Source: CAWIVJ01 sp963839525
GTDB taxonomy: Bacteria; Cyanobacteriota; Vampirovibrionia; Gastranaerophilales; Gastranaerophilaceae
Length of the DNA: 64,000 bases
Assembly (NCBI GenBank): GCA_963839525.1
Contig: CAWIVJ010000007.1
Span: forward strand, 372,001-436,000
Direction: 5' to 3'
The notes beneath the pieces were generated by a model. The model saw only the letters and a program-made list of their open reading frames with translations, was not told where the DNA came from and did not search any database. Below, piece by piece: positions 16,873-26,589 of this stretch. The number at the start of each line of letters is the position of its first letter. Position 1 is the stretch's first letter. The translations under genes were made by a program, and so were the position numbers.

Positions 16873-17682
16873 TTAATCTGCTTTGGCTGTTTCATTTTTA
16901 TTGTTTTTATTCTTATTAAGATATTCTGTCAGTGCTATATTGAGTTTCGGAATAATTATTCCTATTGACACTAAAGTCAAGCCGAAGCCAATCAGTGTAG
17001 GAATCGTCCTCAAGAATCCTGCTTTTTTTAATGCTGCGTTTTTGTCATCTGAAAGTGCTTTTATAAGCATATCAGAAAGTTCTTTATTTTTTGGTACGTC
17101 TTTTTTTTCTTCTGATAATGCCTCAATAATTTCTTTATTATTTTTGAATGATTTTAATTTTTCTGCAATCTCCTTGCCTAAAGAAGAATAGATTTTCTTC
17201 AAGTTTCCGCCAAAATTGCGAAGTCTTTTAGAGAATCCTGCCATTCCTGATGCAAGATTTTTATCGTATTTATATAATGTTTCTAATTGGTCATGAGGAA
17301 TCATGTCTTTTCCGGTCATTTTATCCATTAATTTGTCTAACCAGGAAGGACCTGAATCCTTCATGATAGCAAAACCACTTTTATCCTGAATGATTTTTGC
17401 AAAGAATTTGCTAATAATAGGAACCCCCGCAACTGCTATAAAAATTGTAGGAACATCCCTAACTATAATTTCTCTTTTTTCATCTTTATCACGCGAAGTA
17501 ACAATTCTACTTCCCAACAAAAATGTAAACGCATTGAAAAGAAAAAGGGATCTTACCATAGGTCCTTGACGATCAAGACTTATAAAATTAGTTACACTTT
17601 TTGGAAGACCTTTAAAAGCTGCTTTTTTATTATTTTTGATATTGTTATTTTTAATAACAGGAGCTGCATTATTTATTTTCAT
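16873..17682 (-). CDS. Lineage-specific membrane protein with AAFKG leader
   Basis: The 269-aa protein starts at the ATG at 17682, since GGAGG lies 5 nt upstream. The GTG at 17688 is too close to that site. The leader is MKINNAAPV...KKAAFKG (motif 21-25). Hydrophobic segments are at about 44-60 (RSLFLFNAFTFLLGSRIV), 75-95 and near the C-terminus (TLIGFGLTLVSIGIIIPKL), with a charged helical domain between. The start overlaps the end of the upstream gene by 14 bp, so the two are translationally coupled and probably act together. The function is unknown. A bidirectional terminator ends the operon. Confidence 0.7.
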   Translation of the reverse strand: MKINNAAPVIKNNNIKNNKKAAFKGLPKSVTNFISLDRQGPMVRSLFLFNAFTFLLGSRIVTSRDKDEKREIIVRDVPTIFIAVAGVPIISKFFAKIIQDKSGFAIMKDSGPSWLDKLMDKMTGKDMIPHDQLETLYKYDKNLASGMAGFSKRLRNFGGNLKKIYSSLGKEIAEKLKSFKNNKEIIEALSEEKKDVPKNKELSDMLIKALSDDKNAALKKAGFLRTIPTLIGFGLTLVSIGIIIPKLNIALTEYLNKNKNNKNETAKAD

Positions 17683-18673
17683 TTGCACCTCCTTTTACAC
17701 GCATTGCGCTTTCTTGTGCAGGAGAAACCCTGCCTTGTTGATACAATTTAGGTAAGTATAATAAAAATGTCCCTACCGCAAAGAAAGATGCGAAAGCTGT
17801 CGCTAACTTAATTCCAAATCTGTAATTTTTAACTGCCTCTAGCCATTTTACAGCTTCTTGTTTACAAGCATCACCTGCTTTTTTAGCAAAATCTTGCTTT
17901 GTTAATTTTTCTATAATGTCTTTAGAATAATTTTTAAAATCTTCAATCAAGTCTTTAGCTTTTACTGTTGTTTTGCTACCGTCAATAAGACTTAAGTTAA
18001 GAGTTTTTTCATATAAAGGTGCTTCTTGGGAGCTATTATTAATTTCGGAAATTAAATCTTCAAATTCTTTTACTTTATTTTTAAATTCATTTGATTTCAA
18101 TTTTCGGGCTTCTGTAAGAATGTTGATAAATCTCGTTTTAAGATCACCGGCATTTTTAAGCTCCAATGAAGCAAATGCATCATCAAAAATCTTCTCTGCA
18201 AGATTTTTGTTAAGCTTTGGATTTTTAGCATCTTTAACTGCTTTAACCATACTATTGGTTAAAGCATCCAAGGTATTTCTTTCCATATGTGAAGCCGGCT
18301 TAAGTTTTGTTACAGCATATAAAAGTCCCATAGGAATTAAATTCATACTAGGACCGGAAGTCATTTCTCTTCCTGCTTCTTCAGCTCCGGCTTTATAATT
18401 AAACTGTCCTGTTTTATCTTTATCCCTGTTAAGTCCTATCCAAATTCTGGGAATAACAAGACTGCAAGTGTCAACTATTAAAAATTCAACGAAGAAACCT
18501 TTTTTTTCTATAAATTTAAAAAGGCTGGTAGTTCCGTCTCTTAATACTCCGCCAAGGCTGCCGAAAGAAACTTTGTCTTCATTAATTTTATTGCTTAAAT
18601 TCCCCTTATAATTTTTAAAATCACGACGGGCAGGTATTTCATAATTTACCTTGGGAGTTGAAGATATTTTCAC
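17669..18673 (-). CDS. Lineage-specific membrane protein with VSFGS leader
   Basis: A 334-aa protein of unknown function. The leader MKISSTPKVNYEIPARRDF...DKVSFGS carries the recurring motif at 35-39. A membrane-like segment follows (FFVEFLIVDTCSLVIPRIWIGL), then a long charged helical region and a C-terminal hydrophobic segment (LATAFASFFAVGTFLLYLPKLY). Both this protein and its downstream partner have an R-I...RDKD element after the first hydrophobic segment, which hints at distant relatedness. First gene of a two-gene operon; transcription must start within 18674-18967. Confidence 0.7.
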   Translation of the reverse strand: MKISSTPKVNYEIPARRDFKNYKGNLSNKINEDKVSFGSLGGVLRDGTTSLFKFIEKKGFFVEFLIVDTCSLVIPRIWIGLNRDKDKTGQFNYKAGAEEAGREMTSGPSMNLIPMGLLYAVTKLKPASHMERNTLDALTNSMVKAVKDAKNPKLNKNLAEKIFDDAFASLELKNAGDLKTRFINILTEARKLKSNEFKNKVKEFEDLISEINNSSQEAPLYEKTLNLSLIDGSKTTVKAKDLIEDFKNYSKDIIEKLTKQDFAKKAGDACKQEAVKWLEAVKNYRFGIKLATAFASFFAVGTFLLYLPKLYQQGRVSPAQESAMRVKGGANENK

Positions 18674-18967
18674 TGTTTTTTAACCTTCTCCACTATTTGT
18701 ACATTATTTTGAGCTATTTTTTTAATTAAAGACTCACACTTAACAATATTAAGTACAAGGGAAATAATTAATTGCTAGTTTTTTAATTTTTTTTTAACTT
18801 ATCTTTACAATTGTAGTAAAAATAAATAAGTTTACTTAGTATACTTGTTAAATTTGCTTTCTTCAACCTTTCTTATATACAAATTAAACAATTATTTACA
18901 TTTTTTTATTATTTATCTTTCTTTTTGTTATAATAAATACAAATAAATTTAAATAAGGAGATAAAAA
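18674..18967. other. Divergent AT-rich intergenic region
   Basis: The 294 bp between two divergent transcription units contain long A and T tracts and no open frame of note. It must hold promoters for both sides. I see no clear consensus -35/-10 pair or palindrome. Confidence 0.5.
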
Positions 18968-19990
18968 ATGCCTTTTAAAGAATATTTAACAGTCAAAAAT
19001 GTTATTTTTATAATATTAATTTTTATTATCTTAAAAGGGTTATCTCAAATAACTGTTATTGCTCTTTTATTTTTTGCCTCTTATGTAATAGCATGTTCTT
19101 TAAATCCCCTTGTTGACAAATTAGAAAAAAAGATGAACCGCTCTGCAGCCACGAGTTTAGTTTTATTCAGCACCTTAACCGTATTTTTTGCATTTTTTGT
19201 TCCTATAATTTTTGTGGCTATTAAACAAGTGCAAGGACTTATTGTTACCCTACCCGAAAAAATTAACTTTATTCAAGATTTCATTATGAATCACGAATTT
19301 TACGGATATAGAATTCCAGATATAGTGAATATTGAATCTATTATAAATTCCGTATCCCAAATAACTACAGGTCTTGTAAACCAATCAATAAATTTTACTC
19401 TCGGTTTTGCTCAGGGAATTTTATTCTTTCTTGCAATTTGTATGATTGTTTTTTACTTTATGTTAGATAAAATTCATATAAAAAAAGGATTTATTAAACT
19501 TTTTCCACATAAAATGAAGGATAAAGCTTCGGAAATTTATGATAATATTTCAAAAAAAGTTGGCGGTTACGTTATAGCTCAGCTCTTAAATATGGTTATG
19601 ATTGGTTTATTGACAGCTCTGGGACTATTTTTGCTGAAAGTTGATTATGCACTTCTATTAGGATTAATTACCGGGGTTCTTGATATTATTCCGCTTGTAG
19701 GACCTACAATTGCATTAATCCTGTGTTTAATAATGGTTTATCAGGCAGGATGGTTAAAAATTATTCTTGTCTTTCTAATGTTTCTGACAGCTCAATGGAT
19801 ATCAAATAATTTGGTAAGACCTGTAATTTTTGGTAGATTTTTAAACTTGCATCCATTAATAATTATCTTTGCTTTGTTAGTAGCCGCACAATTTCTGGGA
19901 ATCTGGGGAGTTATCCTTGCTCCGGCAATTGCATCACTAATTTGTGTACTATTTGATGAAATTTATTTAAAAACTATTAATAAAATTTAA
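18968..19990 (+). CDS. AI-2E family transporter / putative permease
   Basis: This 340-aa membrane protein belongs to the AI-2E exporter (PerM/YhhT) family, with about seven or eight hydrophobic segments. It has the family's GLLTALGLFLLKVDYALLLGLITGVLDIIPLVGPTIA region at about 215-245, where the DxIPxxGP motif is diagnostic. Family members have been proposed as autoinducer-2 exporters or Na+/H+ antiporters; the substrate here is unknown. AAGGAG precedes the ATG. The following pyrF is 76 bp away and may be transcribed with it. Confidence 0.9.
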   Translation: MPFKEYLTVKNVIFIILIFIILKGLSQITVIALLFFASYVIACSLNPLVDKLEKKMNRSAATSLVLFSTLTVFFAFFVPIIFVAIKQVQGLIVTLPEKINFIQDFIMNHEFYGYRIPDIVNIESIINSVSQITTGLVNQSINFTLGFAQGILFFLAICMIVFYFMLDKIHIKKGFIKLFPHKMKDKASEIYDNISKKVGGYVIAQLLNMVMIGLLTALGLFLLKVDYALLLGLITGVLDIIPLVGPTIALILCLIMVYQAGWLKIILVFLMFLTAQWISNNLVRPVIFGRFLNLHPLIIIFALLVAAQFLGIWGVILAPAIASLICVLFDEIYLKTINKI

Positions 19991-20066
19991 TAACAAAGTA
20001 AATTTTTAAGTACTAACTTGATTTTAATTGCATTGAGTGATAGTATTTTTGTTACGGGAGGTTAGT

Positions 20067-20819
20067 ATGAATAAGATAAAACCTATAGAAGCAAAAGATC
20101 GTATAATTTTAGCATTAGATATAAATGATTTAGATGAAGCTGAAAAACTTGTAGTCGAACTCAGAGAATATGTAGGATTTTTTAAAGTCGGACTTCAGCT
20201 TTTTACCAGTTACGGTTTTAGTGCAATAAAAATGATTAGAGATAATGGTGGAAAAGTATATTGCGACCTAAAATTTCATGATATTCCCAATACTGTTTCG
20301 CATGCCTGTTCTAACTTAATTAAACACAATATAAATTTTTTCAATCTGCAATTACAAGGCGGTTCAAAAATGGTTGCTCAGGCGGTAAAAACATCTAAAG
20401 AAGTAGCTAAATCTTTGAATGTACCTCCTCCTATCATTCTGGGGGTGGGTCTTCTATCAAGTTTTGGACAGAGAACGCTAACTGAAGAACTTTGTGTTGA
20501 AAAAACAATAGAAGACTACATAATACGTTTAACTAAAATAGCTACAGATAATGGTCTAGACGGTATTATAGCAGGAGCATCAGAAGCCAGAAAAATCAGG
20601 CAAGAACTGGGAGAAAATTTTATAATTTTATGTCCTGCTATTCGTCCAACCTGGGCTGCGGTAAATGATCAAGTCAGAGTAGATACTCCTACAGAAGCAA
20701 TAAAAGCAGGTGCGGATTATTTAGTTATAGGAAGACCGATTACTGACGCAAAAGATAAAGTAGCTGCTATAAAATTAATTATTGATGAAATTAATTCTGC
20801 ATTACATTGCGAAGTATAA
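20067..20819 (+). CDS. pyrF: Orotidine 5'-phosphate decarboxylase
   Basis: A 250-aa TIM barrel that decarboxylates OMP to UMP, the last step of pyrimidine synthesis. The catalytic Asp-x-Lys-x-x-x-x-Asp segment is D67-K69-D72 in CDLKFHDIPNT. Substrate-phosphate residues are in the C-terminal DYLVIGRPIT. The sequence fits the type 1 (shorter) enzyme. The start is set by GGGAGG 7 nt before this ATG; an upstream in-frame codon at 20037 has no ribosome site. The alanine dehydrogenase gene follows at 67 bp, probably in the same operon. Confidence 0.96.
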   Translation: MNKIKPIEAKDRIILALDINDLDEAEKLVVELREYVGFFKVGLQLFTSYGFSAIKMIRDNGGKVYCDLKFHDIPNTVSHACSNLIKHNINFFNLQLQGGSKMVAQAVKTSKEVAKSLNVPPPIILGVGLLSSFGQRTLTEELCVEKTIEDYIIRLTKIATDNGLDGIIAGASEARKIRQELGENFIILCPAIRPTWAAVNDQVRVDTPTEAIKAGADYLVIGRPITDAKDKVAAIKLIIDEINSALHCEV

Positions 20820-20886
20820 TAGAAACAAGTTTTTAAACCCGAAAAATATAAATGAAATATTAAAAAATCAAATCAGGAGACAGAAT

Positions 20887-22008
20887 ATGATTATTGGTAT
20901 ACCTAAAGAAATTAAAAATTGGGAAAACAGGGTTTCTCTAACTCCTTCAGGAACTAAAACATTTATAGATAAGGGACATAAAGTTTTTGTTCAGTCAAAT
21001 GCAGGTTTAGGAAGCGGTTTTACAGATGAAGAATATTCCAATATCGGAGCTGAAATTTTACCGAATATTGAGGAAGTTTATAAAAAAGCGGATATGATTA
21101 TAAAAGTAAAAGAGCCTCAAAAAAGTGAATATAAGCTTTTAAGACCGGAACAATTACTTTTTACTTATTTGCATTTAGCAGTTGAGCCTGAATTAACGGA
21201 AGCACTTTTAAAAAGAAAAGTAAATGGCATCGCTTATGAGACAATTCAAACTGCAAACGGAGAATTACCGCTCTTAACTCCCATGAGTGAAATTGCCGGC
21301 AGAATGGCTATTCAGATAGGTGCTTCTTTTCTCGAAAACCCTCATGGCGGAAGAGGTGTTTTATTAGGTGGAGTTCCAGGGGTTATGCCGGCAGATGTGG
21401 TCATAATAGGCGGCGGAACTGTAGGACTTAATGCTGCTAAAATTGCTTATGGAATGGGAGCAAATGTTACTGTTATAGATTTAAACTTACATAGATTAAG
21501 ATATTTTGATGATATTTTTCACGGAAAAATAAAAACTCTTATGTCTAACAGTTCTAATATTGAACTCTGCACTTCATATGCAGATCTGCTAGTAGGAGCT
21601 GTTTTAATTCCTGGTGCAAAAGCACCTAATTTAGTTACTGAAAAAATGGTTAAGAACATGGAACATGGATCTGTAATTGTTGATGTAGCAATAGACCAAG
21701 GAGGTATTGTCGAAACAATTGATAGAGTTACAACCCATGAAAATCCTGTCTTTGAAAAACATGGAGTTATGCACTATTCAGTTGCAAATATTCCGGGGGC
21801 GGTTGCCAGAACGTCCACAATAGCTCTTACAAATGCTACTTTACCTTATGCACTTAAATTGGCAGATTTAGGATTTGTGAAAGCAGTCAAATCTTGTGAA
21901 GAATTAGCAAGAGGTGTTAATACATATCAAGGACACTTAGTTTCAAAGCCTGTTGCAGATTCTCTGGAGCTTGAACATACTGAATTATCTATGATAATAG
22001 GTTTTTAA
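20887..22008 (+). CDS. ald: Alanine dehydrogenase
   Basis: The 373-aa enzyme interconverts L-alanine and pyruvate with NAD+ and ammonia. The family features are the N-terminal MIIGIPKEIKNWENRVSLTP with catalytic lysines, the HLAVEPELTEALLKR region, the nucleotide-binding VIIGGGTVGLNAAKIA, and the C-terminal NIPGAVARTSTIALTNATLPY. The start is placed at this ATG, with AGGAGA 8 nt upstream. The last four bases overlap those of dnaA, tail to tail. Confidence 0.96.
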   Translation: MIIGIPKEIKNWENRVSLTPSGTKTFIDKGHKVFVQSNAGLGSGFTDEEYSNIGAEILPNIEEVYKKADMIIKVKEPQKSEYKLLRPEQLLFTYLHLAVEPELTEALLKRKVNGIAYETIQTANGELPLLTPMSEIAGRMAIQIGASFLENPHGGRGVLLGGVPGVMPADVVIIGGGTVGLNAAKIAYGMGANVTVIDLNLHRLRYFDDIFHGKIKTLMSNSSNIELCTSYADLLVGAVLIPGAKAPNLVTEKMVKNMEHGSVIVDVAIDQGGIVETIDRVTTHENPVFEKHGVMHYSVANIPGAVARTSTIALTNATLPYALKLADLGFVKAVKSCEELARGVNTYQGHLVSKPVADSLELEHTELSMIIGF

Positions 22009-23384
22009 TATTTAATTTCCTTTGTCAGATTGCAAATCAGCTCATTTAGCTGATTATTTGTTTTAATTTCCGATTTAATTTTTTCATAAGAAAATAAAAT
22101 GGTCGGGTGCTTTTTATTAAAAAATTCCGCTATATTTACAAAGCTCATTTGAGTTAATTCTCTGGTTAAATAAATTGCAACTTGTCTTGCATTTGAAATT
22201 TTTTGCTTTCTTGCAGAGCTTTTTAAATCTGAAACAGAAGCATCACAATGCTCACAAACTTTTTTTGCAATTGTTTCAATATCAACTTTCTTAATTTTAC
22301 AGTTACAATTCAAGACCTTCTTCACCGTATCAACATCAAGTTCAACATTTTGAATACTGGCATAAGCGCTAATTTTATTAAATACACCCTCAAGTTCGCG
22401 AACATTTTTATTGTAATTTTGAGCGACAAATTCTAAAACATCGGAAGAAATTTTCATTTCTATTCCCTCAGCAAGGTTTGCCAGAATTGCAACACGAGTT
22501 TCAAAATCAGGAGGCGTAATATCAACCATTAAACCCCATTCAAAACGTGTTCTAAGTCTTTCAGGAAGCGTTGGTATATCTTTAGGCGGTCTGTCAGAAG
22601 TAATTACTATTTGTTTTGAATTATTATGCAAACTGTCAAAAGTATGAAAAACTTCTTCCATAGTTCTTTCTTTTGACTCTACAAATTGAATATCATCAAG
22701 CAGTAAAACATCAATATTTCGATACTTTTGGCGAAATTTAGACATTCTTTCATTAATATCTCCGCCACGTCTTATGTTATTAATGAGTTCATTAGTAAAA
22801 TCTTCTGTCTTTATGTACTTTACTTTGAGCTTTGGACTGTTAAATATAATATAATGCCCGATAGCTTGCATTAAATGAGTTTTTCCCAATCCTGAAGCTC
22901 CGTATATAAATAAAGGATTATATTTTTTTGCCGGATTTTTTGCAACAGCTATAGCTGCTGCCTGTGCAAAATTATTATTTGAACCAATAACAAAATTATC
23001 AAATTTATATTTTAAATTTAAATTTGAAAATGATTGCATTTGAGCAAGATTATCAATAGTATTCTCCTTTGAGGATTTCTCTACAGCTTTTTTAGCTTTT
23101 TCAAGTTGTTTTTTAATCTTTGCAGATAATTCTTCATCAAAAATTATTTTAAAATCAACTTCCCTTCCCAAAATTTTTTTAAATGTATCAATAATTTGTT
23201 GATAATGATTTTTTCTAATAATAGAAATTGCAAAGGCATGCCCTGTAAGAACAGAAAATTCACCATTTTCAAAACCAATCGGCTCAAGAGGTAAAATCCA
23301 GGGATCAAATGAAGACGGCGGAATAGTCAAAGCTAACTCCTTTTTCACATCTTCCCAAATTTTCTTAACTTCAGATATCTCCAT
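22005..23384 (-). CDS. dnaA: Chromosomal replication initiator DnaA
   Basis: This 459-aa protein has domain I at 1-85, a Lys-rich linker, and the AAA+ domain with Walker A GASGLGKT (162-169), Walker B VLLLDDIQF (about 221-229) and the RLRTRFEWGL sensor region. C-terminal domain IV is a helix-turn-helix with the signature core NKKHPTILFSYEKI. DnaA binds DnaA boxes and melts the origin. The gene lies downstream of der, 61 bp apart, and not beside dnaN. No cluster of TTATCCACA boxes is visible within about 1 kb, so oriC is probably elsewhere. A TATAAA hexamer 8 nt before the ATG may be the promoter, although der read-through is equally possible. Confidence 0.97.
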   Translation of the reverse strand: MEISEVKKIWEDVKKELALTIPPSSFDPWILPLEPIGFENGEFSVLTGHAFAISIIRKNHYQQIIDTFKKILGREVDFKIIFDEELSAKIKKQLEKAKKAVEKSSKENTIDNLAQMQSFSNLNLKYKFDNFVIGSNNNFAQAAAIAVAKNPAKKYNPLFIYGASGLGKTHLMQAIGHYIIFNSPKLKVKYIKTEDFTNELINNIRRGGDINERMSKFRQKYRNIDVLLLDDIQFVESKERTMEEVFHTFDSLHNNSKQIVITSDRPPKDIPTLPERLRTRFEWGLMVDITPPDFETRVAILANLAEGIEMKISSDVLEFVAQNYNKNVRELEGVFNKISAYASIQNVELDVDTVKKVLNCNCKIKKVDIETIAKKVCEHCDASVSDLKSSARKQKISNARQVAIYLTRELTQMSFVNIAEFFNKKHPTILFSYEKIKSEIKTNNQLNELICNLTKEIKY

Positions 23385-23445
23385 AGGAAAATTTTATAAC
23401 AAAATTGTCATAAATGCCAGTTAAGAAAAAAAAATACTCTTTTAC

Positions 23446-24777
23446 TTATTTATTTTTACCGCTTCGTTCTCTAATTAAAATCCTTACAGGAGTTCCAAAA
23501 AATCCAAAAGCTTCTCTGAGTTTTTTTTCTAAATATCTTTTATAAAAATCTTTCATCAAGTCACCGTTATTTGTAAACATTACAAAAGTAGGCGGCTTAG
23601 TATTTATTTGAGTTGTATAAAGAATTTTTAATTTTTTTCCTTTAACTGAAGAAGGCGGGTTCATTGCATAAGCCTCATTTATAATTTTATTTAGAATTCC
23701 TGTCGCAACTCTTTTAGCAGCCTGCTCATAAACTTCAACTGATTTTTCAAAAATTTGATTAATTCTTTGCTTAGTAACCGCGCTTATATAAATTTTTGGA
23801 GCAAAATCTAAAAAAGGAACCTCACTCGCCAGTTTTTTATTAAATTGATTCATAGTGTTGGTTTGTTTTTCTTCGACTAAATCCCATTTATTTATTGCAA
23901 CAATAATACCTTTTCCCGAATCTATTATTGTCGATGCAATTTTTTTATCCTGATCGGCAAGTCCCTCTGTTGCATCAATTAAAATTACAGCAACATCACA
24001 ATCTCTGATAGAACGAATAGCTCTGTCAACAGCAAACTTTTCGACACCCCATCCGACTTTAGATTTTTTTCTTATTCCTGCAGTATCAATTAATATAAAA
24101 TCTTTGTCTTTATGTCTGATTTTTGAATCAATACTGTCTCTTGTTGTTCCTGAAACATCCGAAACAATAACTCTTTCTTCTTTTAAAAGAGCATTTACAA
24201 TAGATGATTTTCCTGCATTAGGGCGACCGACAATTGCTACTCTAATCGTATCCTCATTTACCCCCTCATCTTCCGCTTCAAAATCTTCAGTAATTATTTC
24301 CAATAAATCTCCTACTCCGCCGCTTCCATGGAGCGCTGAAATTGCCATCGGTTCTCCTATTGCAAGTGAATAAAAATCCGCAAGCATTGGAGCAGCGGCT
24401 TGAGAATCAATTTTATTTGCTACTAAAAAAACAGGTTTATCCGTTCTTCTTAAAATATTTGCAATATCTTCATCCGCAGGCTGAACCCCGTCTTGCCCGT
24501 CAACCAGAAAAATTATTTTATCAGCTTCATCACAGGCAATTTTCGCCTGATCAAAGATTGAAAGCATAATTTCATCTTCATCTCCCGGAATAATTCCGCC
24601 TGTATCAATCACCGTAAAATATTTATGCTGCCATTCTATATCAAAATAAATTCTGTCACGCGTAACACCGGGAGCATCATCAACAATTGATTGCCTTGCG
24701 CCCACAAGACGATTAACAAATGTAGATTTTCCCACATTCGGACGACCAACTATTGCTACTATCGGCTTTTTTATCAT
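23446..24777 (-). CDS. der: Ribosome biogenesis GTPase Der (EngA)
   Basis: The 443-aa protein has two GTPase domains in tandem, the hallmark of Der. The first has GRPNVGKS (11-18), DAPGVTRD, DTGG and NKID. The second has GRPNAGKS (about 185), DVSGTTRDSID, DTAG and NKWD. A KH-like C-terminal domain follows. Der acts in late 50S subunit assembly. Length is normal. It is the first gene of a probable der-dnaA unit. Confidence 0.98.
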   Translation of the reverse strand: MIKKPIVAIVGRPNVGKSTFVNRLVGARQSIVDDAPGVTRDRIYFDIEWQHKYFTVIDTGGIIPGDEDEIMLSIFDQAKIACDEADKIIFLVDGQDGVQPADEDIANILRRTDKPVFLVANKIDSQAAAPMLADFYSLAIGEPMAISALHGSGGVGDLLEIITEDFEAEDEGVNEDTIRVAIVGRPNAGKSSIVNALLKEERVIVSDVSGTTRDSIDSKIRHKDKDFILIDTAGIRKKSKVGWGVEKFAVDRAIRSIRDCDVAVILIDATEGLADQDKKIASTIIDSGKGIIVAINKWDLVEEKQTNTMNQFNKKLASEVPFLDFAPKIYISAVTKQRINQIFEKSVEVYEQAAKRVATGILNKIINEAYAMNPPSSVKGKKLKILYTTQINTKPPTFVMFTNNGDLMKDFYKRYLEKKLREAFGFFGTPVRILIRERSGKNK

Positions 24778-24889
24778 TTTTAACCTTACTTTACAAATCT
24801 TACCGGCTATAATATCTTTTAGTATTTTACCTAATTATTTTTTTATTGTATCATGAAAGTAAAATGTTAAATTTGAAAGGTAAAGAGTA

Positions 24890-25756
24890 ATGGAGCAACT
24901 TAGAATAGCCATTCCGAATAAGGGCAGGTTATCTGAAAAAATATATGACTTACTTAGCGATGCTGGACTGAACTTTCCCTCAAAAAGTGAAAGGGCTCTT
25001 CAAGTAACAACTAAAAACGGGAAATATTCATTGATTTTTGTAAGAACTCAAGATATTCCTAAATTTGTCGAGGATGAAGTTACAGACATTGGCTTCACAG
25101 GTTTTGATATTGTAACAGAAACTCAGGCAAATGTTAATAAAATCATGGATTTAGATTTTGGGCAATGCGATATGGTTGTTGCAGTTAAAGAAGAAGACGG
25201 CTTTAACTCCGCTTCAGAATTACCGGAAGAAATAAAGGTCGCAACATCTTTCCCTAATATTTCTAAAAATTATTTTGAAAAATTAGGGAAAAAAGCAAAG
25301 ATTATTGAAGTTTCAGGTGCAACTGAAATTACACCTCGTTTAGGTCTCTCAAATGTTGTAGTTGATATAACTTCATCCGGCTCAACTTTAAAATCCAATA
25401 AACTTAAAATTATTGATAAAATCTTAAGCTCTACAGCCGTTATAATCGCAAGAAAAGATTTATCCGAATCACAAAAAGAAAGCACCGAAGCTCTTTTAAG
25501 AGCACTGAAAGCTGTTATTGATGCAAGAGAGAAAAAATATTTAATGGCACATGTGCCAAAATCGGCACTTGAAGAAATTAAATCATTCTTACCCGGTCTT
25601 TCTTCTCCTACGGTAATGCCGCTAATGGAAGATGATAATAATGTTGTTATACATGTTGTTGTAGATGCAGATAAAGTTTATGACAGTATTCAACACCTAA
25701 AAGCACTTGGCGGACAAGGCATTTTAATAATGACCGTTGACCAAATGGTTAGATAA
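24890..25756 (+). CDS. hisG: ATP phosphoribosyltransferase (long form)
   Basis: A 288-aa enzyme for the first step of histidine synthesis, joining ATP and PRPP. The catalytic part has RIAIPNKGRLSE at the start, the DIGFTGFDIV segment and the PRPP loop VVDITSSGSTLK. The last 80 residues form the ACT-like regulatory domain, typical of the long, HisZ-independent, histidine-inhibited form. GAAAGG precedes the ATG. The spacing to mazG is 62 bp. No other his gene is visible, so the pathway genes are dispersed, as in cyanobacteria. Confidence 0.96.
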   Translation: MEQLRIAIPNKGRLSEKIYDLLSDAGLNFPSKSERALQVTTKNGKYSLIFVRTQDIPKFVEDEVTDIGFTGFDIVTETQANVNKIMDLDFGQCDMVVAVKEEDGFNSASELPEEIKVATSFPNISKNYFEKLGKKAKIIEVSGATEITPRLGLSNVVVDITSSGSTLKSNKLKIIDKILSSTAVIIARKDLSESQKESTEALLRALKAVIDAREKKYLMAHVPKSALEEIKSFLPGLSSPTVMPLMEDDNNVVIHVVVDADKVYDSIQHLKALGGQGILIMTVDQMVR

Positions 25757-25818
25757 TAAGTTTTTGCGAGGAACAAAATGACAAAGCAATTTTATCTACC
25801 GTATAACAAGGGGGTAAA

Positions 25819-26589
25819 ATGTACCAAAATTTAGAAAAATTAATTGAAACAGTAAATATTCTACGTTCAGAGAACGGCTGTCAATGGGATAGAGAACAAA
25901 CCCACTATTCTTTGCGTCAAAATATGCTTGAAGAAGCATATGAAACAGTAGATGCAATTGATAATAAGGATATGAAACATTTGAAAGAAGAACTGGGCGA
26001 TGTTTTGCTTCAGGTTATTTTACATTCGCAAATAGCAAAAGAAGAAGGTGTTTTCACAATTGAAGATGTAGCTAAAGAATTAAATGAAAAATTAATTCGC
26101 AGACACCCTCATGTTTTCAGTAACGTTGAGGTTAATTCAACAAAAGAAATTATTGATAATTGGGAAAATATTAAAAAGAAAGAAAAATCCCACCGGACTT
26201 CTATTATGGATGGTATTTCAAAGGCACAATCGGCACTTATGTCTGCTCAAAAAATCAGTAAAAAAGCCGTAAAAACCGGCTTTGAATGGCCAAATGAAAA
26301 AACTTTATACGATTGTGTATTTTCAGAAATACAAGAATTTCAGGAAGCTTGCCAAAAAGGCAATTTAGAACACATGGAAGAAGAAATGGGAGATATTTTA
26401 TTCGCAGTAGTTAATCTTGCTCGCTGGAATAAAATTGATGCCGAGCAAGCTCTTCTAAAAGCTAATAAAAAATTTGTAAAACGGTTTAAAATAATGGAAA
26501 AAATTGCAACAAAACCTTTGGAAGAATACTCTTTTGAAGAATTTGACAAACTTTGGAAACAGGCTAAAGAGGCTATTTTAGTAAAATAA
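25819..26589 (+). CDS. mazG: Nucleoside triphosphate pyrophosphohydrolase MazG
   Basis: The 256-aa protein has two tandem MazG all-alpha domains. The first has the CQWDREQTHYSLRQNMLEEAYE segment and a metal-binding EELGD; the second has EEMGDILFAVVNLARW. It hydrolyses NTPs and dNTPs to monophosphates plus pyrophosphate, removing abnormal nucleotides. Length is typical of the two-domain bacterial enzyme. AAGGGGG lies just before the ATG. The stop lies within the following bidirectional terminator. Confidence 0.95.
   Translation: MYQNLEKLIETVNILRSENGCQWDREQTHYSLRQNMLEEAYETVDAIDNKDMKHLKEELGDVLLQVILHSQIAKEEGVFTIEDVAKELNEKLIRRHPHVFSNVEVNSTKEIIDNWENIKKKEKSHRTSIMDGISKAQSALMSAQKISKKAVKTGFEWPNEKTLYDCVFSEIQEFQEACQKGNLEHMEEEMGDILFAVVNLARWNKIDAEQALLKANKKFVKRFKIMEKIATKPLEEYSFEEFDKLWKQAKEAILVK

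Noticed and set aside
17669..17688. GTG at 17688 as start of the 269-aa protein
   Set aside because: It lies within a few bases of the GGAGG site. The ATG at 17682 has the proper 5-nt spacing.
22005..24890. Origin of replication next to dnaA
   Set aside because: The gaps on either side are only about 60-110 bp and contain no TTATCCACA cluster. No dnaN, recF or rpmH is near.
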